In this document: piece by piece, positions 34,335-43,644 of the stretch
Numbering within the stretch: position 1 is the first letter of the stretch
Layout of the letters: every line of letters begins with the position of its first letter
NCBI RefSeq assembly: GCF_036965045.1
Contig: NZ_JBALOV010000011.1
Coordinates: forward strand, 1 to 64,000
Source: Ferdinandcohnia sp036965045
Lineage (GTDB): Bacteria > Bacillota > Bacilli > Bacillales > Bacillaceae_L
Direction of reading: 5' to 3'
Length of the DNA stretch: 64,000 bases
Position numbers and translations under genes: made by a program
Notes under the pieces: generated by a model
The model's database searches: none
Told to the model about the DNA's origin: nothing
Seen by the model: the letters and a program-made list of their open reading frames with translations, nothing else

Positions 34335-36122
34335 GTGAAGGAAACAATCATAAAGCTATGGATGCTTTTTAATGCAAAAGAAAAGAAAAAGTTTTTTCTT
34401 CTTTTCATAATGCTAATCATAGCGGCAATTTTTGAAACGGCTGGAATCGGTCTGATCGTCCCTTTTGTTGGAATTGTAACGAATCCGACCATGATTCAAG
34501 AACAACCGATTTTAGCATTTATCTATGAATCATTTGGGTTTCAAACAACTAACTTGTTTGTACTCTTTGCAGTAGGTATTTTACTGTCAGTCTTCGTTAT
34601 TAAAAATGCTTATTTATTATTTTATTACTATGTCCAGTACAAAGTTATTTACAACCAAAAAGTAAAGCTATCTAGGACAATGTTCAAAGAATACTTAACA
34701 AAACCTTATACATTCCATCTTCAGAGAAACTCTGCAGAATTATTAAGGAATGTAAATGGGGAAGTATCAAAAGTGTTTGATGGAATTTTACTATCAAGTT
34801 TTCAACTATTAACTGAGATTCTCGTAATCTTAGCTATTCTTACTCTATTAATAATTACAGCACCATTGGCAACCCTTACAGCAGGGACATTGTTAGGTGC
34901 AAGTGTGATTGTATTTTTTAAAATTTTCCGTAATAAGATTACTTATTTAGGGAAAGAAAATCAAAGAGTAAATCGTGAAGTCATTAAATGGGTAAATCAA
35001 GGGTTAGGGGCAAGTAAGGAAATAAAGGTTTCTGGAAATGAAAGATACTTTGTCGAGTCGTATGACAAACAAGGTAGATTATTAGCAAGGATTACTATAA
35101 CAAAAAGCATGATTGATCAAGTCCCAAGACTTTTCATCGAAACACTTTTAGTATCAATTGTTCTTATCACGATGATTATTCTTGTTTTTCAAGGAACTGA
35201 TACAGCCCAACTTGTTGCAACAATGTCTTTGTTTGCGATGGCAGCATTTCGCCTCATGCCTTCTATAACTAGAATTGTAGCAACACTAACCAACATTCGA
35301 TTTAGTCTTCCAGCTTTAACAGTAGTTCATAAAGATTTATTTGATAATAATGAAGGAAACAAATCAATTAATTATGAAAATCCGTATAAAGAATCAAAGC
35401 CAATAAGGATTGGCGCATTCGAAAGAACATTCCACGATTCCATTCAACTGGATAGTGTATATTTTCGTTATCCGAATCAAAAGAAGCAATCTATTAAAAA
35501 TGTATCGCTTTCTATTCCGATTGGGAGTTCTGTTGCATTTGTTGGTGCCTCGGGTGCTGGTAAAACAACAATTGTAGATATAATACTAGGGTTGCTTGAA
35601 CCTGAGGATGGAAAGGTACTTGTAGACGGTAAAGAGTTAAGCGAACTCATGGATGTATGGAAACAAAAAATTGGGTATATACCCCAATCAATTTACTTAT
35701 CGGATGAATCAATTCGGAAAAATATCGCTTTTGGTATTAATGAGAAAGACATAGATGATCAAACTGTTGAAAAAGCAATAGAGGATGCACAACTTAAAGA
35801 GTTTATTATGTCACTTCCGGATGGCTTAAATACCGTAGTTGGAGAACGGGGTGTAAGGCTTTCAGGAGGACAGCGACAGCGCATAGGAATAGCAAGAGCT
35901 TTGTATCATAATCCTGAAATTATCTTTTTAGATGAAGCTACTTCAGCCTTAGATAACGAGACGGAAATGGAAATCATGAAAGCAATAGATGGGCTTAAAG
36001 GTGAAAAGACATTAATTATTATTGCTCATCGCTTAAGTACCATTCAAAATTGCGATATTGTCTTTAAAGTGGACCAAGGGAAATTAATATCAACACAGTA
36101 TAAATTAAGACAAACAATGTGA
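34335..36122 (+). CDS. PglK-like ABC flippase for lipid-linked sugar
   Basis: Half-size ABC exporter of about 595 residues: six hydrophobic helices in residues 20-330, then an ATPase with Walker A GASGAGKTT, signature LSGGQRQR, Walker B IIFLDEATSALD and the H-loop IIAHRLS. The N-terminal part (ETAGIGLIVPFVGIV; KPYTFHLQRNSAELLRNVNG) resembles PglK-type flippases that move undecaprenyl-linked oligosaccharides. No Wzx gene is present in this region, so it may do that job. GTG 34335 lies 8 bases after AGGGTG; GTG 34326 is an alternative. Confidence 0.8.
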   Translation: MKETIIKLWMLFNAKEKKKFFLLFIMLIIAAIFETAGIGLIVPFVGIVTNPTMIQEQPILAFIYESFGFQTTNLFVLFAVGILLSVFVIKNAYLLFYYYVQYKVIYNQKVKLSRTMFKEYLTKPYTFHLQRNSAELLRNVNGEVSKVFDGILLSSFQLLTEILVILAILTLLIITAPLATLTAGTLLGASVIVFFKIFRNKITYLGKENQRVNREVIKWVNQGLGASKEIKVSGNERYFVESYDKQGRLLARITITKSMIDQVPRLFIETLLVSIVLITMIILVFQGTDTAQLVATMSLFAMAAFRLMPSITRIVATLTNIRFSLPALTVVHKDLFDNNEGNKSINYENPYKESKPIRIGAFERTFHDSIQLDSVYFRYPNQKKQSIKNVSLSIPIGSSVAFVGASGAGKTTIVDIILGLLEPEDGKVLVDGKELSELMDVWKQKIGYIPQSIYLSDESIRKNIAFGINEKDIDDQTVEKAIEDAQLKEFIMSLPDGLNTVVGERGVRLSGGQRQRIGIARALYHNPEIIFLDEATSALDNETEMEIMKAIDGLKGEKTLIIIAHRLSTIQNCDIVFKVDQGKLISTQYKLRQTM

Positions 36123-36152
36123 TAGTTAACTTATGTATGAAAGGGGGAGAGG

Positions 36153-37163
36153 GTGCTGCCAACAATCAGTGTAATTATTCCAGTTTATAATGTGGAAAAA
36201 TATCTGTCACGTTGCATTGATAGTGTCTTAAATCAAACCTTTCAAGATTTTGAAATTATTCTAGTGAATGATGGGTCTACTGATAAGTCAGGAGTAATTT
36301 GCGATAAGTATGCACAAAAGGATCAACGGATTAGTGTCATTCATAAAAAAAATGCTAGAGTTTCAGCAGCAAGAAATGATGGTATTAGAATGGCAAAAGG
36401 TAAATACGTAAGTTTTATTGACTCAGATGATTGGATTGAACCAGTAATGTACCAGGAGATGGTAAACAAAGTTCAAGAATATAATTTGGATATTGTAATG
36501 TGTGATTATATGAAAAAATCAGATGATTACGAAGACAAACGAACACAACCTATTCGAAGTGGTTATTATTCAAAAGGGGATATCGAACAAGAACTTTATC
36601 AATGTTTAATTATGTTTGATCATATCGAATTTCCACCAACTATTTCAAATTGGGTATGCTTATTTAATTTGAATTTTCTTATGGCTAACAATATACTCTA
36701 CGATGAAGATATTCGCTATTGTGAAGATTCATTATTTGGGTCAAAGGCAATGTATCATGCAAATAGCTTTTATTATTTAAAAAATCATCATTACTATAAC
36801 TACTTTTTTAACCCTAACTCTACTACGAATACTTATAGTGAAAAGAAATGGAATTCCTACTTAAAAATTAATGAGAGGTTAATAGAATATTTTGGAAATG
36901 TAAGTGAATTTGACTTTTCCAGGCAAATAAAAATTAATATGCTGTACTTCACATTACATACATTAGGGCAAATTTCACCTAAGAATACCGAAGTTAGTAT
37001 AAATAGTATCATGGATATTATGATCCACCCAAAAGTAACAGAATTATTTAAGGAATTTAGTATGCCCAATGTATCATGGAAAACAAAAGTGGCAATCTTC
37101 CTTGTTAAATATAAAATGGCAAGGATTTACAAGGTTTTTGTATTAAGTCGTAAATTATCTTAA
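36153..37163 (+). CDS. Family 2 glycosyltransferase
   Basis: GT-A inverting glycosyltransferase of 336 residues. The start is the classic TISVIIPVYNVEKYLSRCID, followed by ILVNDGSTDKSG and the metal-binding DSDDW near residue 88. The C-terminal half is variable and probably sets the acceptor. GTG 36153 follows AAGGGGGAG. The split GT2 gene at 43356-45630 is a relative. Confidence 0.85.
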   Translation: MLPTISVIIPVYNVEKYLSRCIDSVLNQTFQDFEIILVNDGSTDKSGVICDKYAQKDQRISVIHKKNARVSAARNDGIRMAKGKYVSFIDSDDWIEPVMYQEMVNKVQEYNLDIVMCDYMKKSDDYEDKRTQPIRSGYYSKGDIEQELYQCLIMFDHIEFPPTISNWVCLFNLNFLMANNILYDEDIRYCEDSLFGSKAMYHANSFYYLKNHHYYNYFFNPNSTTNTYSEKKWNSYLKINERLIEYFGNVSEFDFSRQIKINMLYFTLHTLGQISPKNTEVSINSIMDIMIHPKVTELFKEFSMPNVSWKTKVAIFLVKYKMARIYKVFVLSRKLS

Positions 37164-37224
37164 TGCTTTTTGATAAATATCCAAAATATATATAAAGTTA
37201 ATTCTTTCATAGTGAGGTTGAAAA

Positions 37225-38397
37225 TTGAAAAAGAAAGTTCTGTTTGTAAATGGTCATTTAAATGTGGGTGGAGTTGAGAATTCTCTTCTAAATGTCCTTA
37301 AAAACATAGATTATGATTATTATGAAGTGGATCTAATTCTTTTTGAAAAACTTGGTGATTATGCTAATGAGGTACCTAAAGAAGTTAATATAACCTATTT
37401 TGATTTATCAAAAGCATTCGGTCCGATTATACCGTGTATCTTGGATAACATTAAAGATGGGAATTGGTTTGGAATATTTCTCAGATTTATCTTCTTGTTT
37501 GAGAAAGTAATTGGAGTAAGGGCGATATCACTTGCAAAACCACTTTTTAAATTACACAAAAAATATGATTGTGCTATTGCATACCGAGTAGGAATATGTT
37601 CTGACTTTGTTGGTTATGTTGTTAACTCCCCAAACAAGATTGTATGGTGGCATCATGGGTCGTATGATATCCCAGGAAGTCAAAATAAGCGGTGGCTAAA
37701 GGTATTAAGGAAATTTGAAAGATTAATAGCTGTATCTGAGAGCTGCAATGAAATTCTAAAGAATAATATTCCGGGAATTAGCCAAAAACTCCTTACGATC
37801 CCAAACATAATTAACGTTGGAGAGATAAGACGAAAAGCAACTGCTGAAACTAGCATTGAAAATAATGAAGGAATTACCCTATTAAGTATAGGGAGACTCT
37901 CTCCCGAAAAAGGGATGATTAATTGTGTTTATGCTTGTAAAAGGTTAGTTGCTACTGGGTATAAAGTGAAGTGGTATCTAATAGGAGAAGGTCAAGAACG
38001 ATCTGAAATTGAGAAAGGTATCAAAGAAAATGAGTTAGAAAATAACATTACACTTTTAGGTGCAATATCTAATCCATATCCTTATATAAAAAATGCAGAT
38101 ATTTACGTTCATCCATCTTTGGTGGAATCGATGTCCATAACGGTATTAGAATCATTAGCTTTGGGTACTCCCGTTGTTGTTGCTAAGTCCATGGGGCCAA
38201 GTGAATTTATACGAAATAAAGAAAATGGCTTACTTGTAGAACCGACATCTGAGGGGTTGTTTAAGGGAATTGTGTCCTTGCTAGAAAATAAAAATTTGTA
38301 TGAACATTTGAAGGAAGATAAAAGTGAAGTTTTAAGAAATTATAGTCCGGAAGTGATAATGAGAAAAATTTATGGGTTAATCGAGGTTGGGGAATAA
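37225..38397 (+). CDS. Family 4 glycosyltransferase
   Basis: GT-B glycosyltransferase of 390 residues, paralogous to the gene at 32942 (VLFVNGHLNVGGVENSLLNVL). The donor domain has LLSIGRLSPEKGMINCVYA and IYVHPSLVESMSITVLESLAL with E-x7-E. TTG 37225 follows GTGAGGTTG. The stop is directly followed by the ATG of the next gene. Confidence 0.83.
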   Translation: MKKKVLFVNGHLNVGGVENSLLNVLKNIDYDYYEVDLILFEKLGDYANEVPKEVNITYFDLSKAFGPIIPCILDNIKDGNWFGIFLRFIFLFEKVIGVRAISLAKPLFKLHKKYDCAIAYRVGICSDFVGYVVNSPNKIVWWHHGSYDIPGSQNKRWLKVLRKFERLIAVSESCNEILKNNIPGISQKLLTIPNIINVGEIRRKATAETSIENNEGITLLSIGRLSPEKGMINCVYACKRLVATGYKVKWYLIGEGQERSEIEKGIKENELENNITLLGAISNPYPYIKNADIYVHPSLVESMSITVLESLALGTPVVVAKSMGPSEFIRNKENGLLVEPTSEGLFKGIVSLLENKNLYEHLKEDKSEVLRNYSPEVIMRKIYGLIEVGE

Positions 38398-39204
38398 ATG
38401 AAAAGAGTAAAAAAATCAATATGTAAAATGATATATAAAACGAAAAAATATGGTAGTGAATTAACATTCCCATATACTGGAAATGGAAAAAATATGAGGG
38501 CTTTAAAAAATGTCCATTTGAATGAACGTTGTTTTATTATCGGGAACGGTCCAAGTCTTACAATTGAAGATCTTAATAAGTTAAAAAATGAAATTACATT
38601 TGCCTTCAATAGAATTTATCATACATTTGATCAAACTAAATGGCGACCTACATATTACTGCTCTGAAGATAATAAAACAATTTTTAATAGTAGAGAGGAG
38701 ATTAATAGCCTAAGAGTAGAAAATAAATTTTTTCCTATTAACCTTCCAAGAGATTACAAGATTCAATTCAATAATGCTAAGTATTACATATTCAAATTTG
38801 GTGATGGGAGTGTCGAACCGAAGTTCTCTAATGACATTGTTAAAGGAATTTACTGGGGAAATACAGTAGCATACACCGCGATTCAAATAGCTGTATATAT
38901 GGGAATTACAGAGATATATTTATTAGGCATTGACCATAATTTCAGCAAAATGGTTAATGATAATGGTGAAATAATAATTGATGAAACAGCAAAAGATTAT
39001 TTTTGTGAAGAGTACAATTCTGACAAAGAAGATTTGTATATTCCTAACGTTGAAAAATCAACTAGAGCATTCATAGCAGCAAAGAAATATGCAGATAAAA
39101 ACAATATAAAAATATACAATGCAACACGTGGTGGGAAGTTAGAGGTTTTTGAAAGGATAGAATTTGGCGAAATAATTAAAAAGAATGAGAGGCTGACAGT
39201 ATGA
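38398..39204 (+). CDS. GNGPS-motif (DUF115/CstI-like) putative glycosyltransferase, copy 1
   Basis: A 268-residue protein with RCFIIGNGPSLTIEDLNKLK near residue 42, a Trp-Arg-Pro strand (TKWRPTYY), then TAIQIAVYMGITEIYLLGID and a C-terminal IKIYNATRGGKLEVF. This order of motifs resembles GT42 sialyltransferases CstI/CstII (AGNGPSL, later ALGYKEIYLSGID), which use CMP-activated ulosonic acids. It is directly followed by kdsB, kdsA, kdsD and kdsC homologues, so transfer of CMP-Kdo is a fitting guess. Annotated elsewhere as 6-hydroxymethylpterin pyrophosphokinase MptE-like; I consider that name uninformative here. Overlaps kdsB by 4 bases. Confidence 0.65.
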   Translation: MKRVKKSICKMIYKTKKYGSELTFPYTGNGKNMRALKNVHLNERCFIIGNGPSLTIEDLNKLKNEITFAFNRIYHTFDQTKWRPTYYCSEDNKTIFNSREEINSLRVENKFFPINLPRDYKIQFNNAKYYIFKFGDGSVEPKFSNDIVKGIYWGNTVAYTAIQIAVYMGITEIYLLGIDHNFSKMVNDNGEIIIDETAKDYFCEEYNSDKEDLYIPNVEKSTRAFIAAKKYADKNNIKIYNATRGGKLEVFERIEFGEIIKKNERLTV

Positions 39205-39947
39205 GAATAGTTGGCGTTATACCAGCAAGGGGCGGATCTACAAGATTTTACAACAAACCATTGGCAAATATATTTGGAAAACCAATGGTATGGTGGGTCT
39301 ACACGCATTCAAAGGAAGTAGAATGTTTTGATGAGGTATATATTGCAACAGATAGTGAAGAAATTAAAACTGAATGTGAATGCTTTGGGGCAAAAGTTAT
39401 CATGACCTCTGCTGATCATGAAACTGCAACGGAAAGGCTTTATGAAGTATCACAATACATAGATGCTGACCTTTATGTAATGGTAAATGGTGATGAGCCA
39501 GTCATAGAAGCAAAAGATATCGTAAAATGCATTCCCGCTGATTTAAATAAAGAAGCCTTTTATGTGTCCAATCTAATGACAGATTTTTCAGATCCTGTTG
39601 AAGTAGTTGATACATCTAATTTAAAAATAGTAACAAATACAGATGGAATCTGTCTGTTCATATCTAGAAGCCCTATACCATTCCCTAAAGGTGGAATGAA
39701 TTATTCATATCAGAAATTTGTGGGGGTAGGGGCCTTTACTAAAAGTGCTCTACAATACTATCATGATACTCCACGAGGACCCATCGAAAAAATTGAAGAA
39801 AATGATTCTTTTAGATTTATCGAAAATAGAAAAGACATTTATTATATAAATGCACATTGTAAAACGATTTCGGTAGATACACCTAAAGATATTGAAAAGG
39901 TTGAAGAATATATGAGGAAGAATAAAATACTGGCAGTTTCAAAATAA
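39201..39947 (+). CDS. kdsB: KdsB-like CMP-ulosonic acid synthetase
   Basis: Cytidylyltransferase that would activate Kdo or a close relative to the CMP sugar. N-terminal VIPARGGSTRFYNKPLANIF is the nucleotide-binding loop of KdsB; VNGDEPVIEAKDI matches the NVQGDEP motif. The usual HxSGTDR segment is changed to HETATERL, so the sugar may differ from ordinary Kdo. 248 residues, as in KdsB. First enzyme gene of a compact kdsB-kdsA-kdsD-kdsC set. Confidence 0.82.
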   Translation: MRIVGVIPARGGSTRFYNKPLANIFGKPMVWWVYTHSKEVECFDEVYIATDSEEIKTECECFGAKVIMTSADHETATERLYEVSQYIDADLYVMVNGDEPVIEAKDIVKCIPADLNKEAFYVSNLMTDFSDPVEVVDTSNLKIVTNTDGICLFISRSPIPFPKGGMNYSYQKFVGVGAFTKSALQYYHDTPRGPIEKIEENDSFRFIENRKDIYYINAHCKTISVDTPKDIEKVEEYMRKNKILAVSK

Positions 39948-39990
39948 TATGTTGATGAAAAATTATACTTTATTGGAAGGAAGAACAATA

Positions 39991-40833
39991 ATGAAAACTA
40001 TGAAGATTGGTAATGTTTCAATAGATAAAACAAATTTTACACTGATTGCGGGCCCTTGTGTCATTGAATCCGAAGGACAGGTGATGGAAGTAGCTAAAAG
40101 AATGAAAGAAATTACAGGAAGACTAGGTGTTCCTTTTATTTTTAAGGCATCGTTCGATAAAGCGAACAGAACGTCTGTTACTTCGTTCAGAGGGCCAGGA
40201 TTAGAAGAAGGACTCCGGATATTAAAGAAGGTAAAAGATGAGCTAGAGTTGCCCGTTGTTACAGATATCCATGAACCTTTCCAAGCAAAGGTAGCAGCAG
40301 AAATAGTTGATATGCTCCAAATACCGGCATTTCTTTGTAGACAAACAGATTTGTTACTAGAAGCTGGTAAAACAGGATTACCAATTAATATCAAAAAAGC
40401 ACAATTTCTATCTGCTAAGGATATGAAAAATGTCATCACAAAAGTTGAGGAAACTGGGAATACAAATATTCTTTTGTGTGAACGAGGGAATACATTTGGA
40501 TACAACAACTTAGTCGTTGACATGACTAATATTATCGAAATGAAGAAGTTTGGTTATCCAGTAGTAATTGACGCAACTCACAGTGTTCAAAAGCCAGGAG
40601 GAAATCTTACGTCTACTGGTGGCAACCGAGAATATGTAGAACCGTTAGCTAAAGCTGCTATAGCTGTAGGTGCAGATGTACTATTTATGGAAGTGCATGA
40701 GGATCCGGATAATGCAAAATCTGATGGACCTAATATGGTAAAACTTGACCAAATTGAAGTAATGCTTCAAAAACTTATTAAAGTGTATAAGGCGGTGAAT
40801 GAGGATGTTGAACAACATAGTTATTCAATCTGA
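39991..40833 (+). CDS. kdsA: KdsA, Kdo-8-phosphate synthase
   Basis: Condenses arabinose-5-phosphate with phosphoenolpyruvate to Kdo-8-phosphate. Seen here: LIAGPCVIES, FKASFDKANRTS, FRGPGLEEGL, VTDIHEP, LCERGNTFGYNNLVVDM and EVHEDPDNAKSDGPN, all diagnostic for KdsA rather than DAHP synthase or NeuB. Cys23 in AGPC indicates the metal-dependent class II type; the E. coli enzyme has Asn there. 280 residues from ATG 39991 after GGAAGGAAG. Overlaps the kdsD start. Confidence 0.93.
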   Translation: MKTMKIGNVSIDKTNFTLIAGPCVIESEGQVMEVAKRMKEITGRLGVPFIFKASFDKANRTSVTSFRGPGLEEGLRILKKVKDELELPVVTDIHEPFQAKVAAEIVDMLQIPAFLCRQTDLLLEAGKTGLPINIKKAQFLSAKDMKNVITKVEETGNTNILLCERGNTFGYNNLVVDMTNIIEMKKFGYPVVIDATHSVQKPGGNLTSTGGNREYVEPLAKAAIAVGADVLFMEVHEDPDNAKSDGPNMVKLDQIEVMLQKLIKVYKAVNEDVEQHSYSI

Positions 40834-41815
40834 AGTTAAGGTTGAAAATGAAATAGACATCCTTTCTGAAGCAAAGTCTGTTTTTGACACTGAAGTTACT
40901 GCTATTAATCTAGTCAAAGATGCTTTAGATGAAAGGTTTATAAAAATAGTGGAGTTAATCTCCAATTGTAAAGGGAAAGTAATTGTTACGGGTATGGGAA
41001 AGGCAGGACATGTAGCTAGAAAAATAGCCGCAACATTATCAAGCCTTGGAACATCATCCTTCTTCATTCACCCAGCTGAAGCTCAGCACGGAGATTTAGG
41101 GATGATTGCACCAGACGATATAGTTATCGCCATTAGCTACAGTGGTGAAAGTGAAGAAATCACAAAAACCTTACCAAATATAAAATTAATAGGGGCAAAG
41201 TTAATTGGAATCTCCGGAAATTCAAATTCAACACTTATAAGGTTTAGCGATTACTCCTTTGTATTCCCTAAGTTTATCGAAGCATGCACTATGAATCTGG
41301 CACCAACTTCAAGCACAACAGTCGAGATGGTTTTAGGGGATGCCTTAGCTGTATGTTTATCAAAAATTTACGGCTTTCAAGAGAGAAATTATGCATTATA
41401 CCATCCAGCTGGCTCTCTAGGTAAAAAACTTCTCGTTAGAGTGAAGGATATCATGCATACAGGGGATCGTAATGCAGTTGTAAGTGAAGGTACTAAGTTA
41501 AAGGACGCTATTATTGAAATGAGTACGAAGGCATTAGGAATTATTAATGTCGTAAATCAAAATAGTGAGTTAATTGGAATTTTCACAGACGGTGACCTTA
41601 GAAGAACTCTTGCAAGAGAAGTAAATGTTTATGATTTAACAGTCGAAGATGTAATGGTAAAAACGTCAATCTCAATAAATGGTGACTTTCTCGCTGTTGA
41701 TGCACTTAAGCTGATGAAGGACCAAAATATCTCTGCACTACCAATTGTACAGGAGAATAAGTTAGCTGGGACAATTCGAGTAAACGATATTCTTGGAGTT
41801 GGTATCGTCATATGA
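40799..41815 (+). CDS. kdsD: KdsD/KpsF-like arabinose-5-phosphate isomerase
   Basis: Interconverts ribulose-5-phosphate and arabinose-5-phosphate, substrate of KdsA. The SIS domain (VTGMGKAGHVARKIAATLSS, HPAEAQHGDLGMI, AISYSGESEEI) is followed by two CBS domains (VKDIMHTGDRNAVV; VEDVMVKTSISI). 338 residues, as in KdsD and KpsF. Starts at ATG 40799 or 40805 inside the end of kdsA; ends overlapping kdsC by 4 bases. Confidence 0.9.
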   Translation: MRMLNNIVIQSEVKVENEIDILSEAKSVFDTEVTAINLVKDALDERFIKIVELISNCKGKVIVTGMGKAGHVARKIAATLSSLGTSSFFIHPAEAQHGDLGMIAPDDIVIAISYSGESEEITKTLPNIKLIGAKLIGISGNSNSTLIRFSDYSFVFPKFIEACTMNLAPTSSTTVEMVLGDALAVCLSKIYGFQERNYALYHPAGSLGKKLLVRVKDIMHTGDRNAVVSEGTKLKDAIIEMSTKALGIINVVNQNSELIGIFTDGDLRRTLAREVNVYDLTVEDVMVKTSISINGDFLAVDALKLMKDQNISALPIVQENKLAGTIRVNDILGVGIVI

Positions 41816-42315
41816 TAAATGGAAAAGACCTATTAAAAATAAAAATGTTGGTAATGGATGTTGATGGTACCCTAACAAATGGAAAAATTTATATAGGAGA
41901 CAATGGGGAAGTATTTAAAGCTTTCAATGTTAAAGATGGCTATCGTTTAATCAGCTTAGAAAAGTTTGATATTATTCCAGTCATCATTACAGGCAAAGAG
42001 TCTAAAATTTTATCTAAACGTGCAGCTGAGCTGAAAATTTCTGAGGTGTTTCAAGGAATTGATGATAAGCTAAAGGTTTTGGATGATGTACTTAATAGAT
42101 ACCAGTTATCTTATGAGAATGTTGCTTATATTGGTGATGATCTAAACGATCTTGAATGTATGAGGGTATGTTATTTAACAGCTTGTCCAGCGGATGCAGT
42201 TGAAGAAGTTAAAGAACAAGTAGATTTTATTTGCAAGTGTAATGGTGGGAACGGAGCTGTCAGAGAGTTTATTGATTTAATTGTCAAAAGAGGTAAATAT
42301 GAGTCAAACAACTAA
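41812..42315 (+). CDS. kdsC: KdsC, Kdo-8-phosphate phosphatase
   Basis: HAD-superfamily tetrameric phosphatase that releases Kdo from Kdo-8-phosphate. The nucleophile motif VMDVDGTLTNGKIY is at residues 14-27; ITGKES is motif II; YIGDDLNDLECM is motif IV. 167 residues, the short cap-less KdsC type. It completes the pathway with its three neighbours. Overlaps both adjacent genes slightly. Confidence 0.92.
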   Translation: MINGKDLLKIKMLVMDVDGTLTNGKIYIGDNGEVFKAFNVKDGYRLISLEKFDIIPVIITGKESKILSKRAAELKISEVFQGIDDKLKVLDDVLNRYQLSYENVAYIGDDLNDLECMRVCYLTACPADAVEEVKEQVDFICKCNGGNGAVREFIDLIVKRGKYESNN

Positions 42316-43354
42316 TAACAATGCTGTTGATGTAATGAAATTCGTATGTGCGATATTAGTAGTTATCATTCACGCACCACCACTTCTCTCATATAATGAA
42401 ACAGCAAACTTTATATTAGTGGATATAATTGCACGAATAGCAGTACCTTTCTTCTTTGTATGTGCAGGTTACTTCTTTTTTAATAAGGTAGATTTTAAGG
42501 ACGGAAAGATTGAGAAAAATACTGATACTATAAAGCACCTCTATAAATATATTAAGCATTTTATTAGTATATATGTATTTTGGACTATATTTTATCTCTT
42601 ATGGTGGATACCCCTTTGGCATAATGGTGGTTATTTAACTATTGCAAATTTGAAGGGATATATATTAAGTATTCTTATATCTGGAAGCTATTATCATTTA
42701 TGGTATTTACTTTCGTTGATATATGGAATGATATTTACTTTCGTAATATTAAAACATGTCCAAGTAAAACTAGTAATTTTAATCGCAGTTATTTTCTATT
42801 TAATAGGCACATATCAATATTCATATACTTGGCTTATAAGCGAAAATTTTATTATTGGTCTTTTTAATCAAGTTTATGGTTCCCTTGATTCAATAAGTAT
42901 TGGGATATTTAGGGCTTTTCCATATTTAATAATGGGGCTCATATTTTCAAAGTGTAGGATCAAAATTAGTCCCTCACTTAGTGCGATATTAAGTGTTTTA
43001 TGTATAACATTGCTTGGACTAGAGGTGTGGTTACTTAAGACCACTGGTAATTCTTCCAGATTCTCATATGTTTTATTAACAGGGGTTACTGTATTCTTCA
43101 TTTTTCATGCTGTAAGCAAAATTAAACTAACATACAACCAAGTATACCCAAAATTAAGGAAAATGAGTTCTATAATTTATTTTGTCCACCCAATGTTTAT
43201 AAATATAAATGGGCTAATTTTGTCAAATTATTTTAATAACGATAATTCAACAATTTTATTTATTTCAGTAACATTTTATGCAATCTTGTTTAGTTTAGGT
43301 TTAATAAAATTATCACAAACTAAACAATTTTTACAATTAAATTCTGTTTATTGA
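42299..43354 (+). CDS. Acyltransferase 3 family membrane protein
   Basis: Polytopic membrane O-acyltransferase (family 3) with about ten hydrophobic segments; DVMKFVCAILVVIIHAPPLL near the N-terminus contains the conserved His. IARIAVPFFFVCAGYFFFN is also typical. It probably acetylates the polysaccharide. AGAGGT precedes ATG 42299, which overlaps kdsC by 17 bases. 351 residues. Confidence 0.8.
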   Translation: MSQTTNNNAVDVMKFVCAILVVIIHAPPLLSYNETANFILVDIIARIAVPFFFVCAGYFFFNKVDFKDGKIEKNTDTIKHLYKYIKHFISIYVFWTIFYLLWWIPLWHNGGYLTIANLKGYILSILISGSYYHLWYLLSLIYGMIFTFVILKHVQVKLVILIAVIFYLIGTYQYSYTWLISENFIIGLFNQVYGSLDSISIGIFRAFPYLIMGLIFSKCRIKISPSLSAILSVLCITLLGLEVWLLKTTGNSSRFSYVLLTGVTVFFIFHAVSKIKLTYNQVYPKLRKMSSIIYFVHPMFININGLILSNYFNNDNSTILFISVTFYAILFSLGLIKLSQTKQFLQLNSVY

Positions 43355-43355
43355 G

Positions 43356-43537
43356 GTGATAAACATAAAACCTATTATTTCAATCATAGTACCTGTATAC
43401 AACGTAGAAAAATATATCCATCGATGTCTTGATAGTATTTTATCACAATCCTTTTCTAACTTTGAACTAATATTAATTGACGACGGATCAACGGGTAAGA
43501 GTGGTTCAATATGTGATAATTATTCTTTCAAGGATAG
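43356..43537 (+). pseudogene. GT2 glycosyltransferase 5' fragment, split by IS element
   Basis: The first 60 residues of a GT2 enzyme (IISIIVPVYNVEKYIHRCLD, then LILIDDGSTGKSGSICDNY) end at the left end of the insertion element. The normal frame stops shortly inside the element. The reading frame resumes at 45339 with RIRVVHLKNGGISKARNKG, exactly the expected next motif, so this is one gene interrupted. Confidence 0.85.
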
Positions 43538-43644
43538 CATTCCTGTAGATCGTTAAATATCAGGTTTGAAAAAAATAGAGCCCCTCAGTAAGATATTGAG
43601 TATAGACACCACTCTAACTCAGACCCTTAAGGAGGAAGCCCTAT

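Noticed and set aside
39963..40523. 186-codon open frame antisense to kdsA
   Set aside because: Shadow frame opposite diagnostic KdsA motifs.
39991..40833. Possible NeuB or DAHP synthase instead of KdsA
   Set aside because: FKASFDKANRTS, VTDIHEP and the late DPDNAKSDGPN motif are KdsA-specific, and kdsB, kdsC and kdsD homologues adjoin.
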